30,495 bases of DNA from a virus: positions 1-30,495 of IMG/VR virus record IMGVR_UViG_3300042890_000882; one strand, written 5' to 3'. Positions 15,090 through 22,922 of this stretch are shown piece after piece (position 1 is the first letter of the stretch; the number at the start of each line of letters is the position of its first letter). The position numbers and the translations under genes were made by a program. A model generated the notes under the pieces. It did not search any database. It worked only from the letters and a program-made list of their open reading frames with translations, and was not told the DNA's origin.

Positions 15090-15462
15090 ATGGGTCTATT
15101 ATGGATAGCATGTTCTGTATTTGGTTTATATATAATACAGTTGTGTTGCTAAAAGTCCATATATTTTTATCTTCGTAAACTATACCGTGCGCATTGTAAT
15201 GCTTTCCGTGTATAGTTATGGACATAGAAAACTTTGTATGGTATGGATTTTTAAATGTATTAACTACTTCGAATCCCATCTGTCTTAGAAGATCTACAGT
15301 TATGGGGAGAGGTTTTATATCTCCCCATACAACTTCCTGTAGAGATCCGTCTTCAAATCTAATCAACACTGAATCTTTTTTTATTTCTTCTATAGACACT
15401 ATATCCCCCTTCCAATGTTTTACATGGTTTCCTATTTGATATCTCTTCTTATCTACGTTCAT
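15055..15462 (-). CDS. conserved phage protein, 135 aa
   Basis: 135 residues. The N-terminal half (IGNHVKHWKGDIVSIEEIKK, SLQEVVWGDIKPLPIT) looks like a KOW/SH3-type beta domain, with a variable tail ending TTVLYINQIQNMLSIID. That ending corresponds to the I-x-Y-L/I-x-Q-L/I-Q-N motif of a small phage protein family without known function. Its 3' end overlaps the convergent gene by 35 bases. The gap upstream (15463-15565) has the 11-base motif CAAAAATCTAT shared with the helix-turn-helix gene's upstream region. Confidence 0.7.
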   Translation of the reverse strand: MNVDKKRYQIGNHVKHWKGDIVSIEEIKKDSVLIRFEDGSLQEVVWGDIKPLPITVDLLRQMGFEVVNTFKNPYHTKFSMSITIHGKHYNAHGIVYEDKNIWTFSNTTVLYINQIQNMLSIIDPSRDYQVLYTQQ

Positions 15463-15565
15463 AAAATCCCTAGTAAATCCTAAAAAATCAAAGTCTGTTG
15501 CAAAAATCTATGTAAAAACGTAACTACGATTTTTTAGTTTAGATGTCAAAAAGTATATAGGTGAT

Positions 15566-15850
15566 TTAGAAAATTTTTGTACCCCCCTCATAATCCCCAT
15601 AATAGACAGTATCGTCTGCCCATATAGGAGTCTTCTCACCCACATAAGATCCTTCCACATTGTAGTAAAAATGTTCTAGGGCATCCTCCTCATTCATACC
15701 TTCGTCAATCAATATGTCAATACACTTTCTTATTGAATATATAAGCCTTTCAGATGGTTGATGATAACCTATTACAGCATCATCAAAACCGTCTGCTATA
15801 AGAAACTCTGTCTCTGGATAAGCCTCTATCAATGCTTGTAATAAGTTCAT
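15566..15850 (-). CDS. small conserved phage protein, 94 aa
   Basis: FDDAVIGYHQPSERLIYSIR and EDALEHFYYNVEGSYVGEKT followed by PIW are the hallmark of a small protein found in many phages and prophages of Bacteroidota and others; function unknown. Start has leader aaaaaataaact. Three bases after the stop of the methyltransferase gene that precedes it in transcription. Confidence 0.78.
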   Translation of the reverse strand: MNLLQALIEAYPETEFLIADGFDDAVIGYHQPSERLIYSIRKCIDILIDEGMNEEDALEHFYYNVEGSYVGEKTPIWADDTVYYGDYEGGTKIF

Positions 15851-15853
15851 AGT

Positions 15854-16546
15854 TTATTTTTTTATGAAACATCCCCACATATAGAATAGGAATTTTTCGT
15901 ATTCAAATTTTTCTAGACTGTTCTTTTCTACAGCAGACTTTATTGAGTCATAGGAACACTCAAACATATAAGGCCACTGCCAATATGTTTTAGCTTCAAA
16001 GAACATATCTTCATAGCTCTCATCCTTATAGTCATGAAGCATTATAATATCCCCAGGTTTTAAATACTCTGAAAACCTTATAAACTCATCAGTCTTGTGT
16101 CCCCCATCACAAATCATTAGAGTCCTTCCTTCTTTAGATATTTGACTGGATATCTCTGAGAAAATCTTCTCATCAAAACAATCCCCAATTCTAAAATCTA
16201 TCTCTGTTCTCTTACGATCGTTCTTAGCCATGTTAATTTCAGGAGCTATATCATATGAAACAAACGATGCTCCTTCTTTCTTGCTATCGTATATATAACT
16301 AGATAGGCCTCCATTGTAAGATCCTATCTCCACAATGTTATCAAACTTGTCTAGCCAATCTTTGGAGAATGCCAAATAGATACCTAGAACCTGTGATATT
16401 TGAATGCCATCATAATAGTTTAATCGGTAGTAAGGGTGGGAGTCGTGCCACTTAGTTATTTGAGTAAACTGTATTTTAGGATTACAATGTCTTACCAACA
16501 AGTGGTTTAACATTTGAGAATTAAAATCATATAGTTGCTGTTCCAT
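15854..16546 (-). CDS. class I SAM-dependent methyltransferase
   Basis: 230 residues. VEIGSYNGGLSSY (72-84) is the SAM-binding glycine loop; SYDIAPE (97-103) ends the second strand with an acidic residue; FRIGDCFDE is the third motif; TLMICDGGHKTDEF (142-155) with DGGH and GDIIMLHDY (165-173) resembles the CmcI/cephalosporin hydroxylase-type methyltransferases that also occur in glycan and surface polysaccharide clusters. Substrate is probably a sugar or nucleotide, not clear which. No target recognition domain of a DNA methylase. In one operon with the gene at 15566. Confidence 0.78.
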   Translation of the reverse strand: MEQQLYDFNSQMLNHLLVRHCNPKIQFTQITKWHDSHPYYRLNYYDGIQISQVLGIYLAFSKDWLDKFDNIVEIGSYNGGLSSYIYDSKKEGASFVSYDIAPEINMAKNDRKRTEIDFRIGDCFDEKIFSEISSQISKEGRTLMICDGGHKTDEFIRFSEYLKPGDIIMLHDYKDESYEDMFFEAKTYWQWPYMFECSYDSIKSAVEKNSLEKFEYEKFLFYMWGCFIKK

Positions 16547-16557
16547 TTATATTATTT

Positions 16558-17760
16558 TTAGTCGCAGAATATAGGCGCTTTTATTGTCATTCCCCATCTA
16601 GAATCTAACAATTGAAATGATTGCATAGGAGGTTCATATGTACATCCTATACTCATAGCATAAGGATCATAACCTACTATAGATCCATTTACAGTTGTTC
16701 TAACTGTAGGATAACTCAAATTGTGATAGTGGTGTACAAAATTGTAAAAGGCTTTCTTAATCTGATCCATCCTCATTACGTACTTGTTTAAAGGTACAGT
16801 TAATCCTCCAACACCTCCTTGAAACTTTATCTGGTGTCCATGCACTACTCTAAGCATTTTATCGTACACTTCAACCTCAGCAATCTCTGAATCAGGGATA
16901 GTCCACTCAATCTTTTCTTTTACGAAATCGTCTTTTAATATGCTATACAAGATAGTCTCGTAGTTCATTCTGTAGTCTACAGACGCTACCATTCTGTGAG
17001 TTATCCTAGAGTGGTTACCACGTGTACAAGCTATAGCTATCTTTTTAAAGTTTCCATACTCGCAAACAGTCCTTATGTATTTATGCAACACATCTCTAGA
17101 AAATAGAGTCTCTTCCATAGGAGACATACTAGTTGTCATTTCACTATGGTTATGGAGTTGACTGTTCTCCAAGAAATCTCCCCCTAATATCAAGACAAGG
17201 TTATCTATCTTCACATCCTCTCTCTCCTTCCTTATCAGTTTAATTGTATTCTCTGCACACTTCAACATTCTTTTTTTAGCAATGTCTGGGTTGTACTCAT
17301 TCAATCCATTGACTGTTGATGGCACAATCATCTTTCCGAAGTGTCCATCACTAATCTGTACTATAGCAGTAGCCTCATTAGTAGATTTTTTATTTGCTTC
17401 TATTTTTGGTATTGCATAGTTTACTTTACTTGTCTTAAGATTCAGAGCTATATCGTATGCATCTGATAACTGTTGATAGTCCTGCACAGTCCTCTCTAGC
17501 TGTTTCTTAAGACTCTTTATCTCTGCTTGTTCCCTTCTCATCATGATCAAATCATCTATCTGAAAAGGAGCCACTTCCTCTTCTTCTTTAACGGCTGGTG
17601 GTGCCTTAGCTACTGAGGCTCTCATTCTTTTCGCTACAGCCCTCACAGCCTCCGCAGTTGTTTCAAATTCCTTTGCCGTAAGTTCGTAATCGCATCTAAG
17701 TCTTTCTGGGTTATTAAATAGGAAGACTCTTAGCTTGTCATTTCTTTTTTTACTACTCAT
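16558..17760 (-). CDS. calcineurin-like metallophosphoesterase with N-terminal HTH
   Basis: 400 residues. N-terminal 1-50 holds a possible helix-turn-helix (ELTAKEFETTAEAVRAVAKR), 75-105 a coiled coil, and then the phosphoesterase core: D138-G-H140, GGD (193-195), GNH (248-250), HGHQ (307-310). These are the dimetal ligands of the calcineurin family. The length and N-terminal module match phage phosphoesterases of the T5-like type. Probably acts on nucleic acid or nucleotide. Overlaps the DUF3310 gene by 8 bases, so coupled. Confidence 0.88.
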   Translation of the reverse strand: MSSKKRNDKLRVFLFNNPERLRCDYELTAKEFETTAEAVRAVAKRMRASVAKAPPAVKEEEEVAPFQIDDLIMMRREQAEIKSLKKQLERTVQDYQQLSDAYDIALNLKTSKVNYAIPKIEANKKSTNEATAIVQISDGHFGKMIVPSTVNGLNEYNPDIAKKRMLKCAENTIKLIRKEREDVKIDNLVLILGGDFLENSQLHNHSEMTTSMSPMEETLFSRDVLHKYIRTVCEYGNFKKIAIACTRGNHSRITHRMVASVDYRMNYETILYSILKDDFVKEKIEWTIPDSEIAEVEVYDKMLRVVHGHQIKFQGGVGGLTVPLNKYVMRMDQIKKAFYNFVHHYHNLSYPTVRTTVNGSIVGYDPYAMSIGCTYEPPMQSFQLLDSRWGMTIKAPIFCD

Positions 17761-17989
17761 TTGTTTTTGAATTTTCTGGTTGATATTCGTGTTCTATTAG
17801 TAAGTCTATGTAGTGCTTGGCTTTCTTTAGATCCTCCAAGCCGTTCTTCTGTTTGTGCCTAAGCACATACTTTATAATGTTACCTTCAATAAAAGGTATA
17901 CCGTTCTTGTGTATAAACTCTACAGGTTGTATTGTAAAAGTTTTATAATGAGAACCCCCTTCTTGACGATCACTTGCTTTCATACTCAT
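17753..17989 (-). CDS. DUF3310 family protein
   Basis: 78 residues. GGSHYKTFTIQPVEFIHKNG and GNIIKYVLRHKQKNGLEDLK followed by KAKHYIDLLIE is the DUF3310 signature, common in phages and sometimes annotated as nucleotide kinase. Function is not proven. The start could be either of the two close ATG codons (Met1 or Met3). Upstream of it lies the terminator of the helix-turn-helix gene. Confidence 0.9.
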   Translation of the reverse strand: MSMKASDRQEGGSHYKTFTIQPVEFIHKNGIPFIEGNIIKYVLRHKQKNGLEDLKKAKHYIDLLIEHEYQPENSKTNE

Positions 17990-17995
17990 AGAAAT

Positions 17996-18031
17996 TAAAA
18001 AAACCGAGAGGGTTTTTCCTCCCGGTTTTTT
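17996..18031 (-). terminator. Rho-independent terminator
   Basis: AAAAAACCG with GAGG pairs with CCTC and CGGTTTTTT around a 6-base loop, one mismatch. A/T tracts on both sides make it usable in both directions; it follows the stop of the leftward helix-turn-helix gene. Confidence 0.85.
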
Positions 18032-18034
18032 GTT

Positions 18035-18295
18035 TTACATAAATGCGTTAACTACATAAGTAACTGTACGAGGGTTTCTTGGGTTACGAACTGATTCGAT
18101 CTCCCACCCTTGCTCACGCAAATTAGTGATCCTTGCACGAAGATTCTTAGTTCCAAACATCTTCTCTGCTTGCTTAGCAGTGATCTTTCTATTTCTACGA
18201 AGGTAGTTAAACAGCTTTTGCTGCTGACTCTTTGTAGTCGTAGTAGACCTTGTTGCTTGTGTTCTCGTTTGGCTTCTTGTTGTTTTTGTTGCCAT
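18035..18295 (-). CDS. helix-turn-helix DNA-binding protein (HTH_39-like)
   Basis: 86 residues. First 25 (Thr/Arg/Gln/Ser-rich: TKTTRSQTRTQATRSTTTTK) form an extended basic tail; then LFNYLRRNRKITAKQAEKMF and NLRARITNLREQGWEIESV, a winged helix-turn-helix of the HTH_39 type (ItA..A...fG...L..RI..LR..G..I). The tail may give non-specific DNA contact. Own terminator and a promoter-like upstream region suggest an independent, perhaps strong, transcript. Probably a transcription regulator. Regular upstream leader (caattaaaatccaacagtt). Confidence 0.85.
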   Translation of the reverse strand: MATKTTRSQTRTQATRSTTTTKSQQQKLFNYLRRNRKITAKQAEKMFGTKNLRARITNLREQGWEIESVRNPRNPRTVTYVVNAFM

Positions 18296-18325
18296 AACTG
18301 TTGGATTTTAATTGTTAACAAAAAT

Positions 18326-19447
18326 CTATCTGCCAAATCCTATTTGAGGCCTCTCCGCTTGTTGCACATACTCTTCTTCTTCAGAATTGTATATTTCACT
18401 CAGAGTCATAGGTTTATTGGTTTTTATATCTTTTCCTAAACTGGATAATAATTTATTTGAGTCTTCTACGCTAAGTGCATCAAACTTCCATTCTGCTATC
18501 AATCTTCCCTTCCTAAGCAAAGCCTTATCTATTCTATCTCTAGATGTATTAAAGGTGGCTAGTATTTGAATAGATAAACAATCACTAAGTATTCCATCTG
18601 TAAGATTTAAAAGGTTAGCCACACTCTGTCTGCTGCTATGTTCCCCCTCTCTATCTAAAACAACTTTCTCCGCATCTTCTATTACTAGGATCGAATTAGT
18701 ATGTTCCAGAAGGAATGTAATAAAGTCAGGACCAGATATGCTCTCTGCCATTGACGGAGGCAAGAAGATGATCTCTTTCCCCAACACCCCACACAAGTGT
18801 CTTATGTAATTTGTCTTACCTGTTCCAGGAAGTCCATGAAGAAGAACAAGACCCTTACCCTTATCTTCAGATAGTTTACTTACTATCTTCAAATGAACTG
18901 GGACAAACCCTTCTCCGTAGTGAGATGATATGTCTACATCTACATGCTTTATCTCTTGCTCCACTGTATCCATTCCCATCCTAGTAGCTGTAAGAAGAGA
19001 TATCTTAGATTTGGATTTAGATGTGTATACTTTACCTTTTATTTCCTCCACTACCGCATCCACATCTTCTTCTGAAGTGTACCAGCCTGTAACGATCACG
19101 TACTCTTCTTCAGAGTCTATAGGCTCAGTACTAAAGAACTCAGGATAGTCTTTGTACCCTTTGTCCGATTTAAATTTTAAATGGAATAAGTTTGTACCCT
19201 TTTCAAATACGATAGCGGAAGTCCCTATTTTAGATTTACTACTAATCTTCTTAGACTTCCATACTACTTTGTATCCTTGTTCTTTAAAGTACTCTACTAC
19301 ATTTAGAAGATACTTCGCTTTAAAGTCCACATAAGAAGGCATTACCCCGTGTACGTGCAAATAGTAATTACCTGCGGGAAACTCGTTTGGGTATTCAGCA
19401 TCGTAAAACACATTACTAGACGTGCTTACACTAGTTAATTTCATCAT
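18326..19447 (-). CDS. AAA ATPase, BCS1-like
   Basis: 373 residues. Walker A GLPGTGKT (205-212), Walker B ILVIEDAE (253-260), sensor ATFNTSRD (297-304), and an arginine region (LLRKGRL, 311-317) give a complete AAA module. The first 190 residues are a distinct N-terminal domain. Architecture resembles phage and bacterial BCS1-like AAA proteins (ILVIEDAE..., ATFN). I start at ATG 19447, not the in-frame GTG at 19480, since AAGGAGG precedes it at good spacing. Likely remodels a phage or host protein. The SD overlaps the previous gene's end. Confidence 0.85.
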   Translation of the reverse strand: MMKLTSVSTSSNVFYDAEYPNEFPAGNYYLHVHGVMPSYVDFKAKYLLNVVEYFKEQGYKVVWKSKKISSKSKIGTSAIVFEKGTNLFHLKFKSDKGYKDYPEFFSTEPIDSEEEYVIVTGWYTSEEDVDAVVEEIKGKVYTSKSKSKISLLTATRMGMDTVEQEIKHVDVDISSHYGEGFVPVHLKIVSKLSEDKGKGLVLLHGLPGTGKTNYIRHLCGVLGKEIIFLPPSMAESISGPDFITFLLEHTNSILVIEDAEKVVLDREGEHSSRQSVANLLNLTDGILSDCLSIQILATFNTSRDRIDKALLRKGRLIAEWKFDALSVEDSNKLLSSLGKDIKTNKPMTLSEIYNSEEEEYVQQAERPQIGFGR

Positions 19448-19451
19448 AGCT

Positions 19452-19856
19452 CTACTCCTCCTTATTTTTACTTTTCTCACTATTTTTTATTTCTAGTCGA
19501 TACTCACTGTTTAATGTAACAAATATAATATAATTTTCTGTCTGCTCCAAAATATTTGTTATTTTAGTTGTCATCCACTTAAAGTTCCCTACTTTAAAAT
19601 CTACTACCAAATTAGTCCCTACTTTAAATTCTCTACTGTAGTTTGCGTATCTACCGTCTTCTCCAAACTCTACGTAGATTACATCGTTCCCTTCTACTAC
19701 CTTTCCATCTTTTTTTCTAGTTAGTACAAACTTATTAGGCACACCTCCATGTTCTTCACAGTATAGATCATCTGTGAATCCTTCTCTTATTATTTTGCTA
19801 CATTTGTGACAAAGTGTAGCTCCTATGCCTCCATTAAATTTGTGTATGGGTTTCAT
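19452..19856 (-). CDS. zinc-ribbon-like phage protein
   Basis: 134 residues. The start MKPIHKFNGGIGATLCHKCS with IIREGFTDDLYCEEH gives C16-x-x-C19 and a later C-x-x-H, a zinc-ribbon-like pair at residues 16-36. The opening is a well-known recurring phrase in phages (IHKFNGG.GATLC..C). Remainder is beta-rich. The role is unknown; nucleic-acid binding is plausible. Overlaps the following membrane gene's end by 4 bases (ATGA). Confidence 0.8.
   Translation of the reverse strand: MKPIHKFNGGIGATLCHKCSKIIREGFTDDLYCEEHGGVPNKFVLTRKKDGKVVEGNDVIYVEFGEDGRYANYSREFKVGTNLVVDFKVGNFKWMTTKITNILEQTENYIIFVTLNSEYRLEIKNSEKSKNKEE
19457..19463 (-). promoter_or_regulatory. Shine-Dalgarno sequence for the AAA ATPase
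   Basis: AAGGAGG on the minus strand, 9 bases before the ATG at 19447. It decides the start and is unusual because most genes here lack such a site. Confidence 0.8.
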
Positions 19857-20041
19857 CCTACCAAAGCTTTTAATATCATTAACAAAACTTCTATAAGTAA
19901 AAAAACTAGAAATATTCCTACAAAAACAACTATAACAGAATATACAGCTTTTACAACTCTTGCTATAACAACTCCTATGAGAAATGCCATTATCATGAGT
20001 ACAACTATCCCTAGAACAATCATTGCTAGTGTCTGTAACAT
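19853..20041 (-). CDS. two-span membrane protein, 62 aa
   Basis: Almost entirely hydrophobic: LAMIVLGIVVLMIMAFLIGV and VVFVGIFLVFLLIEVLLMIL with a short polar turn (ARVVKAVYS). Hairpin of two membrane helices. Holin or host-membrane effector are possible. Stop overlaps the zinc-ribbon gene start (ATGA). Confidence 0.65.
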   Translation of the reverse strand: MLQTLAMIVLGIVVLMIMAFLIGVVIARVVKAVYSVIVVFVGIFLVFLLIEVLLMILKALVG

Positions 20042-20050
20042 GTCTATATA

Positions 20051-20464
20051 TTAAACTGTATGCTCTATTTTAACTCTTACGCAGTCTTGATCTAACTTGT
20101 GGATATGTTTGTAGTTATTTATATACCCCATAATATTTGCACTGCCGATAGCATTTGCTGAATGTGTTACTACCTCTACTACAGGCTCCCCCTCCATCCA
20201 TCTCTCCACTAGCCACTTAGCGCAGTCATATCCTGTCTTTTCCTGTATATTATCGTAATTTAAGGAATAGTTGTGATACACATTACTGTGCCACTCCTTT
20301 ATAGCTGTAGGACCCAGATCATGGTCTAAGGATATAAGTCTTATGTTTCCCAACCCAACCTCAGTTACTTTAGCAACAAATTCATCGTAGCTTCTCACAA
20401 CTGTCCAAAATTCAGGAACTGTAGGAGTTCTTATGTCGTCTAAGTATATATTTATCTTATTCAT
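20051..20464 (-). CDS. cREC (cyclic-phosphate processing receiver-like) domain protein
   Basis: 137 residues. NIYLDDIRTP with D9-D10, ISLDHDLG (45-51), TGYDCAKWL (77-85), and HSANAIGSAN (101-110) match the cREC family, a single-domain receiver-fold protein found near phage and defence genes. It is proposed to process cyclic or NAD-derived phosphate compounds. The conserved Asp pair and HSAN are the expected active site. It lies between thyA-linked genes and a membrane gene. A counter-defence role is possible but not shown. Confidence 0.85.
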   Translation of the reverse strand: MNKINIYLDDIRTPTVPEFWTVVRSYDEFVAKVTEVGLGNIRLISLDHDLGPTAIKEWHSNVYHNYSLNYDNIQEKTGYDCAKWLVERWMEGEPVVEVVTHSANAIGSANIMGYINNYKHIHKLDQDCVRVKIEHTV

Positions 20465-20465
20465 A

Positions 20466-20717
20466 TTATAACTTTTCTATTTCTTGTTTTACTTTTTGCC
20501 AATAATCTAAATAAGTTTTGAACTCATCTCTATTACCTGCATACCCTTGTTGGATTATTAATATTTCATCTACTGCTATTAATGCACACTCTTTTGCATT
20601 TTTCCAGCTATTATATTCCCAAGACAAATCACCATCAGTAGTTGTTACATACATTTCTAATGGTAACTTTTGGTAAAATGCATCGCATAGCTGTGTTGCT
20701 TTTTCTTTTGGTGTCAT
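20466..20717 (-). CDS. small conserved phage protein, 83 aa
   Basis: MTPKEKATQLCDAFYQKLPL, then NAKECALIAVDEIL, and the end YWQKVKQEIEKL. This is a well-known short phage protein (TPKEKA..L...F.., A..CALI.VDEIL, W..VKQEI..L), with an insertion of about 15 residues relative to most members. Function unknown. It starts one base before the ThyA stop region (1-base gap). Confidence 0.75.
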   Translation of the reverse strand: MTPKEKATQLCDAFYQKLPLEMYVTTTDGDLSWEYNSWKNAKECALIAVDEILIIQQGYAGNRDEFKTYLDYWQKVKQEIEKL

Positions 20718-20718
20718 A

Positions 20719-21699
20719 TTAATTACTTAAAGGTGCTTTAATTGCTGGGTGTGATTGATAGTTTTCTAAAGTAAAATCAGCTATTTCCATGCTGTTAACC
20801 CAACCATCAATTGTTTGGTACTCATGATTCCAAAACTCATTATTAATGATTAGTTTAGGTAATTCAAATGGAGTTCTTGTGATTTGTTCTTTAGCTTGTT
20901 CAATATGATTGTTATATAAATGTACGTCACCTAAGTTGCCAATCAAATCTTCAGGAACCATATTTACTTCTTTAGCAATGATCTCAAGTAACAATGCATA
21001 TGAAGCAATGTTGAACGGTAATCCAAGGAATGTATCCACTGAACGTTGATTCCACATTAGAGAGATTGCTCTATATTTTCCAGGATTAACTATCTTCTCT
21101 TCTCGTGTAGTTTTTCTAGTATAAACTTGAAAACCATAATGACAAGGTGGAAGTACCATTTGATTTAACTCGCCTACATTCCAAGCACTAACCATTAATC
21201 TTCTACTATCGGGATTTGTTTTGAGTTCGTTAATTAAGTTTTGTATTTGATCTATACCACCTTTATTAATTTCATTTGGAATATTCAACCAACTTCTCCA
21301 TTGCTTACCGTAAATTGGACCTAATTCACCCCACTTACTAGCAAACTCATCATCGGTTTTAATTAAATTAATGAATTGCTCTTGATTCCAAATCAAATCA
21401 GGATCACCAACACTTTTATTCATAAAGTTTTTGAATGCGTCCCCATCCCAAATATGACAACCATTATCAACAAGGTATTTGATATTAGTATCACCTCTTA
21501 GGAACCACAACAACTCAGTTACCATAGTTTTCCATGCCATCTTCTTTGTAGTAAGTAATGGAAATCCTTCACCCATCCTGTGACGGATTTGCCAGCCAAA
21601 GATTGATTTAGTTCCTGTACCAGTACGATCTGATTTATCTACTCCAAAGTGTAGAATGTAGTCAAGCAGTTCTTTGTACTGGCGATCTATATTGTTCAT
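20719..21699 (-). CDS. thyA: thymidylate synthase ThyA
   Basis: Converts dUMP to dTMP with methylene-tetrahydrofolate. 326 residues. SDRTGTGTKSIFGWQIRHRM at 23-42 holds the phosphate-binding Arg (R25); FPLLTTKK follows; SRRLMVSAWN (165-174) contributes the arginines; PPCHYGFQ holds the nucleophile C186; then NQRSVDTFLGLPFNIASYA. Longer than the E. coli enzyme (264) by an insertion at about residues 90-120. Starts in a 4-base ATGA overlap with the Tat-signal gene. It supplies dTTP for phage DNA. Confidence 0.97.
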   Translation of the reverse strand: MNNIDRQYKELLDYILHFGVDKSDRTGTGTKSIFGWQIRHRMGEGFPLLTTKKMAWKTMVTELLWFLRGDTNIKYLVDNGCHIWDGDAFKNFMNKSVGDPDLIWNQEQFINLIKTDDEFASKWGELGPIYGKQWRSWLNIPNEINKGGIDQIQNLINELKTNPDSRRLMVSAWNVGELNQMVLPPCHYGFQVYTRKTTREEKIVNPGKYRAISLMWNQRSVDTFLGLPFNIASYALLLEIIAKEVNMVPEDLIGNLGDVHLYNNHIEQAKEQITRTPFELPKLIINNEFWNHEYQTIDGWVNSMEIADFTLENYQSHPAIKAPLSN

Positions 21700-21974
21700 A
21701 TGTCTAATTTTCTCACTTGATGTTTTGGTGCACTTATATGAAATTTAAAAGTCCCGTGTTGATCTACTCTTTCTTCTATTTCAGTTTCATCTGCTTTAGT
21801 TCTAGCTACTACAATAGGATGATACTCCTTTCCGTGATCATCTCTAACAGTTATTTGATTAGTAACCAACAATTGTTCTTCTTTCTTTGGAGTGTATGAT
21901 GCTACTTTAGCTGCTACTACTCCACTAGCGAATGCTGCTAGTCCTTTAAAAAATGATCTACGATTGTTTTCCAT
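21696..21974 (-). CDS. small protein with twin-arginine signal
   Basis: 92 residues. MENNRRSFFKGLAAFASGVV has NRRSFFK, close to the twin-arginine consensus S-R-R-x-F-L-K, followed by a weakly hydrophobic segment to about residue 27 and YTPKKEE. So export by the Tat pathway of a folded protein, or a fake signal, is predicted. The rest (QITVRDDHGKEYHPIVVART) is short and beta-like. Its end overlaps thyA by 4 bases. Function unknown. Confidence 0.7.
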   Translation of the reverse strand: MENNRRSFFKGLAAFASGVVAAKVASYTPKKEEQLLVTNQITVRDDHGKEYHPIVVARTKADETEIEERVDQHGTFKFHISAPKHQVRKLDI

Positions 21975-21985
21975 TGCTTTGTTAT

Positions 21986-22369
21986 TTACTTGTATTTAAT
22001 ATACTCTTTTACTTCTTTGATCTCAGATGAAGTTAAGCTGTTAATTTTATTTTTAAGTTCAAATCTTTCATCGTTGAGATAGTATACTTGTCTTGCTAAA
22101 TCAATAAACTCACCTTCAAATCTTTTCTCAGTTTCTATTACTCTAAGTCTATCTTCAACATCCCAAAGTTTAGAGTTAACTTCAATCAATTGTTTATATA
22201 AGTCATAGAGACTTGGCTGTCCAAAATAAGGTATGGATGTGTTGTATAGTAAACTAAACTCATGAACAACTAGTTTTAGTTTATCCTCGTCTTTTATTTT
22301 ATCTAGTTTAATTTGTAGAATAGATAATTTATCTATTAACTCGCCAACACTAATTTTAATTGTAACCAT
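21986..22369 (-). CDS. DUF6165 family protein
   Basis: 127 residues. KISVGELIDKLSILQIKLDK, later LWDVEDRLR and DLARQVYYLNDERFELKNKI match the DUF6165 family in order (SVGEL.DKL.IL.IK, vN..LWDIEDxiR, LAR.VY..NDeR...K..IN). Members often sit in polysaccharide or glycosyltransferase clusters in bacteria and phages. Function unknown. A glycosyltransferase-like gene is two genes away. Confidence 0.85.
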   Translation of the reverse strand: MVTIKISVGELIDKLSILQIKLDKIKDEDKLKLVVHEFSLLYNTSIPYFGQPSLYDLYKQLIEVNSKLWDVEDRLRVIETEKRFEGEFIDLARQVYYLNDERFELKNKINSLTSSEIKEVKEYIKYK

Positions 22370-22370
22370 T

Positions 22371-22922
22371 CTATTGATCTGTTTTCTTTGTCCACTTTGA
22401 ATTAGCTAATAGATCATCCCAATCTTTATATCCTTGACCACGAGCAAACTCATCATTCTTTTTTCTTCTGTATTCTTTAACCTTCTCAGGATTTCTCATA
22501 TCCTCATCATTCTCAAACCCAAGAGATTTAGCACATTCATCTGCACACCACTTATGTGAACCTATGTTTATCTCAATTGGTAGATCTGTTTCTATTGATT
22601 CGATGAAGTCTTCAAACTGAGACGCTGCCTCGTGAGGCATAGTGTATATCCCTTCATGAACTTGATATCCTGATTCATCTTCTCTATCAAACACTTCTAT
22701 CCTACCCATCCTATACTTCTCACCAAACAAGCTCATTACACCATAACCTACAGTTGAGTATGAATACCTACCGGTTCTTGCCACGCCATTTACATCAATA
22801 CAACCAGGATTCATCTCAATGTAATTAGCAAGATGATCAGCAAACTCTTCTGATGTTGAGTTAGGATAATTGCGCTTAACATTGTCTATGTACCATTTAA
22901 GGTCTTGCCTATTTACTTTCAT
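22371..22922 (-). CDS. hypothetical protein, 183 aa
   Basis: 183 residues, mostly hydrophilic. A tail-like C-terminus (EYRRKKNDEFARGQGYKDWD) and a possible CxxxC pair (WCADECA). No motif that I can place. It sits between DUF6165 and the GT-like gene, and its start overlaps the latter's end by 4 bases (ATGA), so all three are coupled. Confidence 0.6.
   Translation of the reverse strand: MKVNRQDLKWYIDNVKRNYPNSTSEEFADHLANYIEMNPGCIDVNGVARTGRYSYSTVGYGVMSLFGEKYRMGRIEVFDREDESGYQVHEGIYTMPHEAASQFEDFIESIETDLPIEINIGSHKWCADECAKSLGFENDEDMRNPEKVKEYRRKKNDEFARGQGYKDWDDLLANSKWTKKTDQ

Noticed and set aside
18052-18439. Other-frame readings over the HTH gene and AAA 3' end
   Set aside because: Repetitive Cys/Ser or Arg/Gln text arises from antisense or shifted reading of genuine genes.
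19448-19480. Upstream GTG start for the AAA ATPase
   Set aside because: It overlaps the previous gene, and a good SD at 19457-19463 points to the ATG at 19447.
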